A stretch of DNA of 48,904 nt from Nitrososphaerota archaeon (lineage in GTDB: Archaea; Thermoproteota; Nitrososphaeria; Nitrososphaerales; UBA57), in contig JACPSZ010000009.1 of the NCBI GenBank assembly GCA_024860875.1, positions 1 to 48,904 of the forward strand. The letters run 5' to 3'. The notes beneath the pieces are model-generated. The model was not told where the DNA came from and searched no databases. It saw only the letters and a list, made by a program, of their open reading frames with translations. The translations under genes were made by a program, and so were the position numbers. The stretch's first letter is position 1; each line of letters opens with the position of its first letter. Below are positions 15,965 through 23,865 of the stretch, in pieces.

Positions 15965-16217
15965 GAGTCTTTTCCCGGTCTTCTCTTATGGCTTGCACAG
16001 CGGAAATTCTCTTGGGCCATTTCTTTCCTATGTTCAGTGCCAGCTGCTTCCATTGTTCAGTAAGCTCAGCGGGTCTCACAAGAATGCCCTTGCCCGTATC
16101 TAACTGTTCCACCTCTATGCCAGGCCTTATGCCATATTTGCTACGCAGTTCCTTAGGTATAACGATCTGTCCCTTTGGTCCTACCTTGCTAGGGTATAGT
16201 TTTTCCTCAGCAGTCAT
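15957..16217 (-). CDS. VapB-type AbrB-fold antitoxin
   Basis: An 86-residue protein with an ATG start. SKVGPKGQIVIPKELRSKYG is the SpoVT-AbrB swapped-hairpin DNA-binding motif, followed by IRPGIEVEQLDTGKGILVRP. The C-terminal ~35 residues (LTEQWKQLALNIGKKWPKRI and on) would wrap the toxin. Antitoxins of this type neutralise the PIN toxin and repress their own operon. Its promoter must lie in the ~75 bases between it and tRNA-Ala: ATTGTATAACTGTTATATTA (near 16229-16248) is AT-rich and partly palindromic, plausible as TATA plus operator. Confidence 0.88.
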   Translation of the reverse strand: MTAEEKLYPSKVGPKGQIVIPKELRSKYGIRPGIEVEQLDTGKGILVRPAELTEQWKQLALNIGKKWPKRISAVQAIREDREKTHV

Positions 16218-16295
16218 ACTTAAGACTATTGTATAACTGTTATATTAAGTTATACTAAGGTTAGACAGTGCAGATGATTCTGCTGCAAGATTTAG

Positions 16296-16367
16296 TGGAC
16301 CGGAGGGGATTCGAACCCCTGACCTTCCGCGTGCAAGGCGGATATTCTACCACTGAACTACCGGCCC
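16296..16367 (-). tRNA. tRNA-Ala (TGC)
   Basis: An intact, intronless cloverleaf of 72 bases. The acceptor stem is GGGCCGG with CCGGTCC plus discriminator A. The D-arm contains GTTCAGTGGTAGAAT. The anticodon stem is TCCGC with GCGGA around CTTGCAC, anticodon TGC (16333-16335). The T-arm is AGGGGTTCGAATCCCCT. Its 3' third is duplicated at 15481-15513. It is also the intronless reference for the intron in tRNA-Ala(CGC) at 47225. Confidence 0.95.
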
Positions 16368-16458
16368 TTGAGTCCAAAAGAACAAATTAATGGATTAAAA
16401 TATTGCAAGCCCTACTTGTGCAGGCTAGCCCCCCATTGCATATATAAACTCAAAAAAT

Positions 16459-17514
16459 CTAAACAGATTCTACCATGATATTTTTGGGGGCAACAACTTC
16501 TGCTCCACGTAGCGAAATATGCATTCTGTAAGGCCCTGCCCCTCTTATCAAGAAGGCAAGGGTAACCGCGACCAAGTGAATATGGTTGATTCCCTCTCCG
16601 AACAGGTAGAATGCAGAGGCCAATAATCCCAGATATATCAATGAAATCAGCCTGTTGAATATTCCCAGCAGATAGTGCGCCCCAAGCAGAACCTCAAAGA
16701 AGCCGAAGAAGAACACGAATAACCTTAGCTCTGGAAAATATGGCACATTGTACTTTATCACAGCAGCCTCCGTAAGTTCGGGTGCAAGAAGTTTTTCCGT
16801 CAAACCTAGCCAGATCAATGAAATGCCAAGAGTTATTCGCATAATAGGCATGCTGTACACCCTGTAAGCATCAAGATATGCCCCGATTTTTTTCACCGAT
16901 GACATTCTTGCTATTGTAAACGAATCGATGCTATGCTTCAAACCTCCTTCAAAGAATAACATTACAGCAACTCCAAGAAGTACTAATTGATCCAATCCGT
17001 GAACTCCCAATTGAGCAAATGATATTCCTACAAGGACTGCAAGAAACACCGCACCAATCTTGGTCAGAAGGCCAAGAAGTAATAACACCCCTGCAGCAAT
17101 TTGCAATATCGAAACTGGCGACATCGAGTTAGTTAAAGAAATACTGGTCTGCGGCGAGAATAATTTACCCGTTAGGCCAGAGAATATCAGAAATCCTCCG
17201 ACTGTCAAGCGTAATATGAGAGGAACATAGGCTTCGAGCGGAGTGACACTACCCTCAAGAGTCTTAATCAGAGGCTTCTTCGACAGAAACAATCCCAAAA
17301 ACTGAAACGCTACAATAAATAGGAAGCCTGCTAGCATTACCACTGCAAGCATGTCTCCCTGCAAAAGCGTCGTAGGTGCGGCTCTCTCACTGCTTACCTC
17401 CGCTATTTCGTCGTCACTTAATATATAGCGGACATGGCCGTAAACCGTACTAACTTTAGCTATTAGGAAGAAAATTACTGCGCTTCCAACTAAACCGTAG
17501 CCAGATATGCGCAC
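16459..17514 (-). CDS. DoxX-like integral membrane protein
   Basis: A 351-residue polytopic protein; the start is GTG. Eight or more hydrophobic segments are visible. Two DoxX-like modules follow each other: LRLTVGGFLIFSGLTGKLFS (residues ~101-120) and MRITLGISLIWLGLTEKLLA (residues ~225-245) are the repeated first helices with a Gly/Ser-Leu-Thr-Glu/Gly-Lys-Leu end. DoxX proteins are linked to quinone-coupled thiosulfate oxidation in some archaea and to redox stress complexes in bacteria; here the role is unknown. An N-terminal helix with a loop containing HVRYILSDDEIAE precedes the modules. It lies back-to-back with the tRNA-Ile/PQQ dehydrogenase locus, so a link to membrane electron flow is possible but unproven. 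Confidence 0.7.
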   Translation of the reverse strand: MRISGYGLVGSAVIFFLIAKVSTVYGHVRYILSDDEIAEVSSERAAPTTLLQGDMLAVVMLAGFLFIVAFQFLGLFLSKKPLIKTLEGSVTPLEAYVPLILRLTVGGFLIFSGLTGKLFSPQTSISLTNSMSPVSILQIAAGVLLLLGLLTKIGAVFLAVLVGISFAQLGVHGLDQLVLLGVAVMLFFEGGLKHSIDSFTIARMSSVKKIGAYLDAYRVYSMPIMRITLGISLIWLGLTEKLLAPELTEAAVIKYNVPYFPELRLFVFFFGFFEVLLGAHYLLGIFNRLISLIYLGLLASAFYLFGEGINHIHLVAVTLAFLIRGAGPYRMHISLRGAEVVAPKNIMVESV

Positions 17515-17608
17515 AAACCTCCGTCTTCAGAACTTGATTAAGAACCCTTCTAATTTGGCTCAAAATCTTCAGAGTTAAATAATCTCCCTGCAAAAGGCTT
17601 CGACACAT

Positions 17609-17712
17609 GGGCCTGTAGCTCAGCTTGGACCTCCACAGGGGAGTAGTTAGAGCGTTCGACTGATAAGATGGCAGAAATCGAAAGGTCGAGAGTTCAAATC
17701 TCTCCAGGCCCA
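17609..17712 (+). tRNA. tRNA-Ile (GAT) with two small introns
   Basis: The acceptor stem is GGGCCTG with CAGGCCC, discriminator A. Compared with an ordinary archaeal tRNA-Ile, about 18 extra bases (17629-17646) sit in the D-loop after GCTCAGCTTGG and before TTAGAGC. About 11 extra bases (17666-17676) follow the anticodon at the canonical 37/38 position. The anticodon is GAT (17662-17664) within stem TTCGA/TCGAA. The T-arm is CGAGAGTTCAAATCTCT-like. Removing both gives a normal cloverleaf. Exact splice points may slide by a base or two. A TATA element (AGTTAAATAAT) lies ~30 bases upstream. The 3' end is echoed at 20419-20440. Confidence 0.88.
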
Positions 17713-17972
17713 CATCGCTATTAAGCATGAAAATCCAGAAACCTTTGCAGAACGAGCATAAATACGACTTTCCGTTGCATTAAGTTCGACAGTTGACGAA
17801 CTTAGCTTCTTCTTTACATACTGGGATTGGCCTCATATACAAACAACTTTCTTTATATATTGTCCCCTGCGTTTCAATTCTATGTAGGCGCGTAACTGAC
17901 GTGCATAGGATCCCATAGAGGTGTCGATAGTGCACACGAACCGAAATCCTTGCAATTTAAATATGTGATAGT

Positions 17973-17980
17973 CTTAAATA
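17973..17980 (+). promoter_or_regulatory. TATA box of PQQ dehydrogenase 1
   Basis: CTTAAATA lies 23-30 bases before the ATG at 18003, so transcription should begin at or next to the start codon (leaderless mRNA). A second AT-rich block (CAATTTAAATATG) lies 15-20 bases further upstream. The remaining ~200 bases after tRNA-Ile show no other gene. Confidence 0.6.
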
Positions 17981-18002
17981 CACTATAATAGACTCTTGGG
18001 GC

Positions 18003-20306
18003 ATGGCTCATAAATTAATAAGTTTGAGTCTGCTGACGGCAACAATCCTACTCGGACCAGTATTACTTGCAGCAATCCCCCGCATAAGTGCATTCGATCC
18101 TGGAGGCCCTCCAGTTGGAGGAGCAGCTCCAAGCGTACCAACAGGAAATTGGGAATGGATAAACTATCAACCTACGGGCGGCAGCTATAGTCCTCAAACC
18201 CAGATAAACAAGGAGAACATACAGTTTCTCGAAACAAAGTGGGTATACCCGATCCCGAGAGCAGGTGCCGACTCGAAAAGACCCCTCGCATACGGATCTA
18301 TTACACCACCGATCATAGTTGACGGTACTGTCTATTTCTCGACGAGAGATAAGAGAGTATACGCATTAGATGCTCAAACAGGGAGACAGATATGGGTGAA
18401 CGACTATATCAATAAGATACCGGATGCATGGTACACGGGGAACTATACAGGGGGATGGCTTAACCCACCAGCATCTGAGACACATGCGATAAACTACTAT
18501 CGTGACAAGGGCGTGCTCATACCTAGCGTCACCGCATGCACGGTCTATGCTATTGATGCGAAGACTGGGAAGACAGTTTGGGTTGTTAAGCCCGAAGTGA
18601 TATGTGGCTCAAATGAGGAGTTTGGTGATGTCGCTAACGGTAAAATCGGAACTGTAGGCAACCAAGGAGTAATGGCCAGACAGGCCAACCCGCCAGTCTT
18701 TCAGGGCAACATAATGTTCGTTCCATGGGGTGGAAGGAGCGGATCAGGAGGGAGGGCATTAGTGTCGGGAATTGACATGAGCGATCCTCAGAATCCAAAG
18801 AGACTCTACAGAGAGTTCATAATGCCTCCAGCTCAGGGAGATCCTGAATGGGCAATAAAGCAATGCACACAAGCAAATGGAAATGGATGGTACTTCGAAT
18901 ACCCAAGGTACTTGGAAGGAATCAATCACCCAGCAAGGAATAGAGAACCAACGTATCTGGCAACTAAGTGTACCGAAGTTGATCCAGATGTAGTTAGAAA
19001 TGACTGGATCGATATGGTACCAAGCTCACCACACTTTGGAAAGATACATACGGCGAGTGCAATAGCGGAGGTTTGGGGTCAATACATTCTGGATCCAGAA
19101 ACTGGCCTAGTGTATGTGGGTTGGGGAGACGAAGGGCCATATACAAACCTAACGCATAGGTACGGACCTGGTCTTCATGGTAGCGGCTTCACAGCTCATG
19201 ACATAAGAACAGGAAAAATTGTATGGTGGTTCGATGCCAACATACATGACCTATGGGACTATGACTGCTCATGGTCAGGCTTCCTAGGACAGGTACAGGG
19301 AAAGAAAGCGTTCATAAAGGCTTGCAAGAACGGAATAATATATGCTCTCGATGCGGCAACAGGCAAACCATTCTGGGTATATGATGGCGGCACATTCATC
19401 AACAGAGGCGGTCCTCCGTGGGCCGATAACGGCCAGAACTACGGAGTCGACAAGAACAATGATCCAAAGACTAAAGATGCATGCTGCAGAATTACAGGGC
19501 CATTTGCAAAGGAGCATATGAGTCGGCCATGGATGCATTATCCCAGCAAGGAATCAATCAAAACATCATGTTACACGGCCTGCTTGGAATCTGACCAAGC
19601 ATACGATGGGAAGAAGGTATATGTTGTTCAGTACAACGATATGAACTCACATAGAATTGGACCCGTCAGACCATTTGGGAACAATGGAGCGGGATCAGAC
19701 CCGGCTCTCAGGCCGCCTCCGAGGAGCTTCCAAGTATCTGCACTAGATGTCAATACTGGCAAGGTAGTCTGGACCTATCAAGAAACAGGGTATGGCTATA
19801 GAGGTGGAGTCTCCGTTACTGGAGGAATGGTGCAGATATACCCTCAAGATGGCAATCTCAGATGGATAGACGCTGACACTGGGAAACTACTCCATACAAA
19901 GTACTTCGGAATATCTGTCAACATTATGCCTACAATTGGAGCCGGAAAGGATGGGAAGTACAGAATCTTCACCTTCATGGGTGGTGGTGGCGGAGGACAG
20001 CAGGCTCCCGGAATTTCTGCAGCAGTGGACGGATCTCTCATATCTTTCGGGCTCCCTGACGTAATACCACAGCCTCAAGTAGTCACTAAGGAAGTAGTCA
20101 AAGAAGTACAAGTACCTAAGGAAGTCATAAAAGAGGTCATCAAAGAAGTACAAGTACCTAAGGAAGTCATAAAAGAGGTCATAAAGGAAGTACCAAAGGA
20201 AGTAACCGTAGAAACTGTCAGCCCAATATCCTATGCTGCTATAGGTATAGGAGTTGTACTAGTAGTAATATCAGGAGTACTGTTCAGCAGAAGGAAGAAG
20301 GCATAA
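18003..20306 (+). CDS. Surface-anchored PQQ-dependent dehydrogenase 1
   Basis: A 767-residue quinoprotein. An N-terminal signal peptide (LISLSLLTATILLGPVLLAA) is followed by the motif FDPGGPPVGGAAP and an eight-bladed propeller with repeated VYALDAQTGRQIWV, VYAIDAKTGKTVWV, IYALDAATGKPFWV and VSALDVNTGKVVWT blocks (the tryptophan-docking repeats). A vicinal Cys pair (DACCR, ~493-494) recalls the disulfide next to PQQ in methanol-type dehydrogenases. Residues ~690-735 are a KEV/PKEV repeat stalk. Then comes one membrane helix (SYAAIGIGVVLVVISGVLFS) and a RRKKA tail. It should oxidise an alcohol, aldehyde or sugar outside the cell and pass electrons to the membrane; the substrate is unknown. Its closest relative here is the gene at 32123-34471. 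It lies between tRNA-Ile and a tRNA-Ile 3' fragment. Confidence 0.9.
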   Translation: MAHKLISLSLLTATILLGPVLLAAIPRISAFDPGGPPVGGAAPSVPTGNWEWINYQPTGGSYSPQTQINKENIQFLETKWVYPIPRAGADSKRPLAYGSITPPIIVDGTVYFSTRDKRVYALDAQTGRQIWVNDYINKIPDAWYTGNYTGGWLNPPASETHAINYYRDKGVLIPSVTACTVYAIDAKTGKTVWVVKPEVICGSNEEFGDVANGKIGTVGNQGVMARQANPPVFQGNIMFVPWGGRSGSGGRALVSGIDMSDPQNPKRLYREFIMPPAQGDPEWAIKQCTQANGNGWYFEYPRYLEGINHPARNREPTYLATKCTEVDPDVVRNDWIDMVPSSPHFGKIHTASAIAEVWGQYILDPETGLVYVGWGDEGPYTNLTHRYGPGLHGSGFTAHDIRTGKIVWWFDANIHDLWDYDCSWSGFLGQVQGKKAFIKACKNGIIYALDAATGKPFWVYDGGTFINRGGPPWADNGQNYGVDKNNDPKTKDACCRITGPFAKEHMSRPWMHYPSKESIKTSCYTACLESDQAYDGKKVYVVQYNDMNSHRIGPVRPFGNNGAGSDPALRPPPRSFQVSALDVNTGKVVWTYQETGYGYRGGVSVTGGMVQIYPQDGNLRWIDADTGKLLHTKYFGISVNIMPTIGAGKDGKYRIFTFMGGGGGGQQAPGISAAVDGSLISFGLPDVIPQPQVVTKEVVKEVQVPKEVIKEVIKEVQVPKEVIKEVIKEVPKEVTVETVSPISYAAIGIGVVLVVISGVLFSRRKKA

Positions 20307-20315
20307 CATCAATAA

Positions 20316-20346
20316 GCCTTGCCTTTGCAAGGCACTTTCTTTTTCT
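20316..20346 (+). terminator. Hairpin plus T-rich tract after PQQ dehydrogenase 1
   Basis: GCCTTGC-CTTT-GCAAGGC is a perfect seven-base-pair stem, followed by ACTTTCTTTTTCTT. It begins ten bases after the stop codon. The U-tract alone could end archaeal transcription; the stem may protect the 3' end. Confidence 0.65.
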
Positions 20347-20418
20347 TACTCCTATTCTCTGTTTCTTGATTAGATGACAATCCGTCCTTTCTATCATGGC
20401 AAGATTCATACCCCATCG

Positions 20419-20440
20419 GTTCGAATCTATCCAGGCCCAC
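20419..20440 (+). repeat. tRNA-Ile 3'-end fragment (attachment-site-like)
   Basis: These 22 bases match 17692-17713 of tRNA-Ile(GAT) at 20 positions (GTTC-R-AATCT-M-TCCAGGCCCAC), extending one base past the discriminator. No D-arm or anticodon arm is present and the T-stem does not close, so it is not a gene. It lies in direct orientation about 2.7 kb from the intact tRNA, and the segment between contains only PQQ dehydrogenase 1. Confidence 0.55.
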
Positions 20441-20523
20441 TAATCATATCGTTTAATTTGTCACCGTTCGTAGTCCGCAAGGCCGGTTGAACTCTTGGGT
20501 TTTTTGAGCATAGAAGGCTTAGC

Positions 20524-20886
20524 CTATCCATCTAGGAGGTAAAGCTTCTCAGACCACATCGACCCCTGCCGTTCTATGATCTCAATTTCGGGATACTGCT
20601 GAATCACTCCGACGACATTCCCTTTTTCGTCCAGCAGGTCCTTAAAGCGTTCACCCAATCGATGGAATATCTGATCGTTCATCGATAGTAAGTCAGATCC
20701 TGTTAATTTAGAAATTGTGCAGTGTGGATCCGGATTTACATTGGTGTAAAAATCGGGAATCAGAGATAATACGACAGGGGCATCTCCCAACGGCTGTTCT
20801 CGGTCATAGGAGCGTCTGATCAAAATTATTGCATATTCTTGAAGGGAGGGACTAGTTGCGAATAGCGATTCGCAGGCACTGATCAT
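20524..20886 (-). CDS. Hypothetical protein
   Basis: A 120-residue soluble protein with an ATG start. The first half is mixed (MISACESLFATSPSLQEYAI, then ILIRRSYDREQPLGDAPVVL). The second has a helix-strand pattern (GERFKDLLDEKGNVVGVIQQ, then PEIEIIERQGSMW). DEKGNVVGVIQQYPEIEI resembles a beta-hairpin as in small DUF2283- or PIN-antitoxin-like proteins, but nothing is convincing. It lies in a stretch of decayed genes yet is itself intact. I do not recognise the family. Confidence 0.45.
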   Translation of the reverse strand: MISACESLFATSPSLQEYAIILIRRSYDREQPLGDAPVVLSLIPDFYTNVNPDPHCTISKLTGSDLLSMNDQIFHRLGERFKDLLDEKGNVVGVIQQYPEIEIIERQGSMWSEKLYLLDG

Positions 20887-20986
20887 TTGTTATCAAGATC
20901 GATGATGGCTGGCTCACACTGATTTCCTGAAGACAGCTTACAAATCATAGACATCAAGTTTCTTATCTCCAGTTACATCACAGAAT

Positions 20987-21151
20987 CTAGGGTCCCGCTT
21001 TCCCATGGATATCAAAGACAAGCTTTAGGTACTTACCAAGTACTAATCGCGGTAGCTCGTATCTCCGCCCCAAGCCATACAACTCAAAAGGATCCTTGTC
21101 CCCTTTAGAAAGATTGCACTTTATGCAAGTCATTACGGAGATTGTACCATG
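20987..21151 (-). pseudogene. C-terminal remnant of an HNH endonuclease
   Basis: The minus-strand frame reads HGTISVMTCIKCNLSKGDKD, then PFELYGLGRRYELPRLVLGK and YLKLVFDIHGKAG, before a stop at 20987. CIKCNLSKGDKD is the C-x2-C-N-x2-K-G half of an HNH zinc/catalytic motif, and ELPRLVLGKYLKL is the typical block after it. The first His/Asn half and any start codon are missing; a stop lies just upstream. It overlaps head-on with the start of the pseudogene at 21149. It is probably a remnant of a homing-type or phage nuclease. Confidence 0.6.
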
Positions 21152-21466
21152 ATTTCATTCATGGCCACCGAAGCCTTAACGGAAATCCCACCGCAGAAAT
21201 GGCTAAGCTTACTGAAAGGCACTACAAGAATCAAAGAACCAATAGCGCGCGCAATCAAAGAGGCTTACAGAAAGGGAATAAACAAAGGATATCTTCAGGG
21301 AAAGGCGAAGAGTCAAGTTAAGATACGGGAATGGAGGCCAGGATCTTCGAGTTGGAGGAGCGAATGAAGGAGACGGAAGCTCAAATCAGCCTCGTAGGAG
21401 GGTTGCTTATCGAAGATCGATGATAGATTGGTTTTTGAGAAACTTGACGAGCTAGGCATCATATAG
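21149..21466 (+). pseudogene. Coiled-coil protein gene with two frameshifts
   Basis: Three successive frames make one plausible ~105-residue protein. The first is from the ATG at 21149 (MATEALTEIPPQKWLSLLKG ... YLQGKAKSQVKIRE). The second continues from 21331 (MEARIFELEERMKETEAQIS LVGG) to a stop at 21421. The third ends with KIDDRLVFEKLDELGII and a stop at 21464-21466. Heptad spacing in ELEERMKETEAQI predicts a coiled coil. The family is not recognised. The frame changes sit near 21325-21333 and 21405-21415. Confidence 0.5.
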
Positions 21467-21527
21467 AATCTACCAACAAAAATGCAACAACCAACAAGGC
21501 AACAATCCTCTCCAAGCTTACTCAATT

Positions 21528-23078
21528 TCAAGAACTCTTTAGTTTCATCAGAGTATAGAACTCGTTATGATAGATTATCTCGTATTTCTCATTTAGAAGA
21601 ATAGAATTGTTCTCTATGAAACGAACTCCGTTGATAGCGTCTCCTGAAGGTCTGTTGGAAACTATCACAAACTTATTGAATGATCTGCTTTCGTTAACCA
21701 GAGGCCAAGGCTCGCCAGCAAACAAGTCTCTAAAATTAACCAAGTGTATACCGCTGAAGATCATTATCTTGTGTGCATCCCCAGAAGAAGTCAGCATCAA
21801 GATGGTTCCATCATTGAAGTTATGTTGCAGTATCTTTGCAGTTTCTATTGCAGAGAAGGTTTCATTTCTATATGAGAAGCCAGCATAGGCTTCTTTCATA
21901 ACCATAGGAGGATTTGGGTAGCCAAGTTGTCTGATAGCCCCGAAGGACGTTGACAATACTATTATTGCAGCAAGGATAATCACAAAGAGTTTCTTTTTTG
22001 GAACCCCAACTGCGACGCTTCCAAACGATACTATTGACGATGCAAGAACCAAGAACCTGCTGTTGAACCAAATACCTCCACCTTGATGGAATATTTCCCC
22101 AAGTCCCAAAACCAATGATATGTAAATTACTGCAAGAGGCAGTGCCAACAGTGCAACAAAGATCATTCTGTTCTTGCTTTCTCCTTTCTTAGCAGCAAAG
22201 GCTATCAAGCCAATCAGCGAAATGATCAACAATGGTGCACCGTACATCACTTCCATCGCAGTCGACAAAATTTGTGCAGACGACAGAGGTTGCAGATATA
22301 GGGACTCTCTGAACGGCCTACTTGTTGCTTGAGCTAAGTACGAATAGAACGGTATGTTGATGAATGCTAAAGGATCTCCAAACGCTAAAGCATTCCACAA
22401 AAACCAGAAGACTATGCCTGCAAACGATGCTAAGACACAAAGAAAATTTATCAAATTAACTCTGATACTTTCTGTCCTTATTTTGGAGGCTGCAAGAACC
22501 GCAAGAGCTATAGGCAGAAACCAACCTTCATACCTTGTCAGAGTAGCCAGTATTGTAAGAATGGCTGCAATGTACAGATTTCTCGCAGTTGTATTCTCGT
22601 ACCAAGCGTATGCGTAATAGGCGGAAGAGACTGCAAAGAACAGGAAGAGCGATTCCTGCATTGGAACTATTCCCATGTAGATTACGCTTGGATTCAGCGC
22701 AAAGATCAGCCCAGTCAGAGTTGCGATTTTCTCCGACTTGAACCAATTGTAAGCCATTCTTGTAATGTAGAACGATGCAAGTATCAGAGATGGTAGATTG
22801 ATTACAGTCCCAGCTAGGCCGCTTGCAAAAAGAAAGTCATTTAGTGCTGGAGGAATTAAAACAACATGCAGTAAAGGAAGCCATACTGTTCCGAGCTGAT
22901 AAATCCCGGGATTTTGCCAATCTACAAGCTTCCTTCCAGCAACCAGATGAGAAATCGAATCGCCGTAGTAAAGCAGCGAATATTTGTCAGACGAATAGAG
23001 ATAGAAAGCCGATGCGATACCGACTAGTACAACAGCTGCAGGAACAAGAAGCTCGAACTTTCTGATAGTTAAGGCCAA
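21528..23078 (-). CDS. GT-C fold membrane glycosyltransferase (GT39/PMT-like)
   Basis: A 516-residue protein with about ten hydrophobic helices starting at residue 12. The first external loop holds LLYYGDSISHLVAGRK, with an Asp as in the catalytic loop of GT-C enzymes that use polyprenyl-phosphate sugars. VPMQESLFLFFAVSSAYYAY and TLTRYEGWFLP are typical family landmarks. The last ~120 residues form an outside soluble domain. It would add a sugar to a protein or lipid on the outer membrane face. The start is TTG (23076-23078). It is third in a minus-strand cluster after cysS and the GNAT gene, 34 bases behind the latter. Confidence 0.78.
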   Translation of the reverse strand: MALTIRKFELLVPAAVVLVGIASAFYLYSSDKYSLLYYGDSISHLVAGRKLVDWQNPGIYQLGTVWLPLLHVVLIPPALNDFLFASGLAGTVINLPSLILASFYITRMAYNWFKSEKIATLTGLIFALNPSVIYMGIVPMQESLFLFFAVSSAYYAYAWYENTTARNLYIAAILTILATLTRYEGWFLPIALAVLAASKIRTESIRVNLINFLCVLASFAGIVFWFLWNALAFGDPLAFINIPFYSYLAQATSRPFRESLYLQPLSSAQILSTAMEVMYGAPLLIISLIGLIAFAAKKGESKNRMIFVALLALPLAVIYISLVLGLGEIFHQGGGIWFNSRFLVLASSIVSFGSVAVGVPKKKLFVIILAAIIVLSTSFGAIRQLGYPNPPMVMKEAYAGFSYRNETFSAIETAKILQHNFNDGTILMLTSSGDAHKIMIFSGIHLVNFRDLFAGEPWPLVNESRSFNKFVIVSNRPSGDAINGVRFIENNSILLNEKYEIIYHNEFYTLMKLKSS

Positions 23079-23112
23079 GCAATCCTGCTTGGGTAAGGTG
23101 GTCTATTTGTGA

Positions 23113-23865
23113 TCATCGCTGGTAGACCTTTTTTACGAAGACGGTTTCAAAACCTCTCTTTTCGTAAAATGATTTCACGTTATCGATTTCAAGGTTCTGC
23201 AGGCACAGCAAATCACTTTGTTTTCTTGCATCTCTTATCGCTATTTCTAGCATTTGAGAGGCTATCCCTATTCCCCTGAACTTTGGAATTGTACCAATGC
23301 AATAGAATCCTGCAGTATTTGCCTCGAAATATGTTAAAGACGTACCTACAGGTTCTCCTCCAACCCTTGCAGTGTAAAGAATACAATCCTTGGTTTCCAA
23401 ACATTTTTTTGCCCTTTTGCTGACCTCAATTTTGAAACTTTCACCAATGTCAAAGGATTTCATGTATGTGAGTATCCAGACTGCAATGTTCTCTTCATCT
23501 GCAATAGAAACTTCAGCAATTTTGTCTGGAAAGGGGACAGATTTTTTGAGCTTCATTATGTTGAAACTGGTCTCATGCTTGAAACTTTTTTTCAGCAGAT
23601 CTTGCTCGAGTTTCCTGTGATGTTCTGCTATGAAGAATGTAGGGTTGATCTTTGCCTTTTGAAAGTATGTTAGAGCCTCGTCCACAAGTCCATTGTAATC
23701 TTGTTTTGAATAGCTTGCAGAAACCCTGTTGAACAATAGATCGTCTGGGAAATTTCCATTCAAAAAGAGCCTTGCTGAATCAAGATCGATTGCTTTGCTC
23801 CACAGAGAGAAGAAGCCCTGCTCATTGTTCTCCATATTATTGATTTCTTGGCTAGAAACTTTCAT
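23113..23865 (-). CDS. GNAT family N-acetyltransferase
   Basis: A 250-residue protein. The C-terminal ~130 residues are a GNAT domain: VGGEPVGTSLTYFEANTAGF precedes the acetyl-CoA motif PKFRGIGIASQMLEIAIRDA (R/Q-x-x-G-x-G/A pattern), ending in LEIDNVKSFYEKRGFETVFV. The N-terminal half is helical with no recognised domain and may define the substrate. The start is ATG, overlapping the cysS stop by four bases, so the two are co-translated. The acyl acceptor is unknown. Confidence 0.82.
   Translation of the reverse strand: MKVSSQEINNMENNEQGFFSLWSKAIDLDSARLFLNGNFPDDLLFNRVSASYSKQDYNGLVDEALTYFQKAKINPTFFIAEHHRKLEQDLLKKSFKHETSFNIMKLKKSVPFPDKIAEVSIADEENIAVWILTYMKSFDIGESFKIEVSKRAKKCLETKDCILYTARVGGEPVGTSLTYFEANTAGFYCIGTIPKFRGIGIASQMLEIAIRDARKQSDLLCLQNLEIDNVKSFYEKRGFETVFVKKVYQR

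Noticed and set aside
17456-17728. Minus-strand open frame across the tRNA-Ile region
   Set aside because: It overlaps a well-formed tRNA and the start of the DoxX-like gene; the translation is a by-product.
20071-20210. Short regular repeats that could suggest a CRISPR array or tandem repeat locus
   Set aside because: They are in-frame KEV/PKEV codon repeats within the PQQ dehydrogenase stalk; the same holds for 32220-32400.
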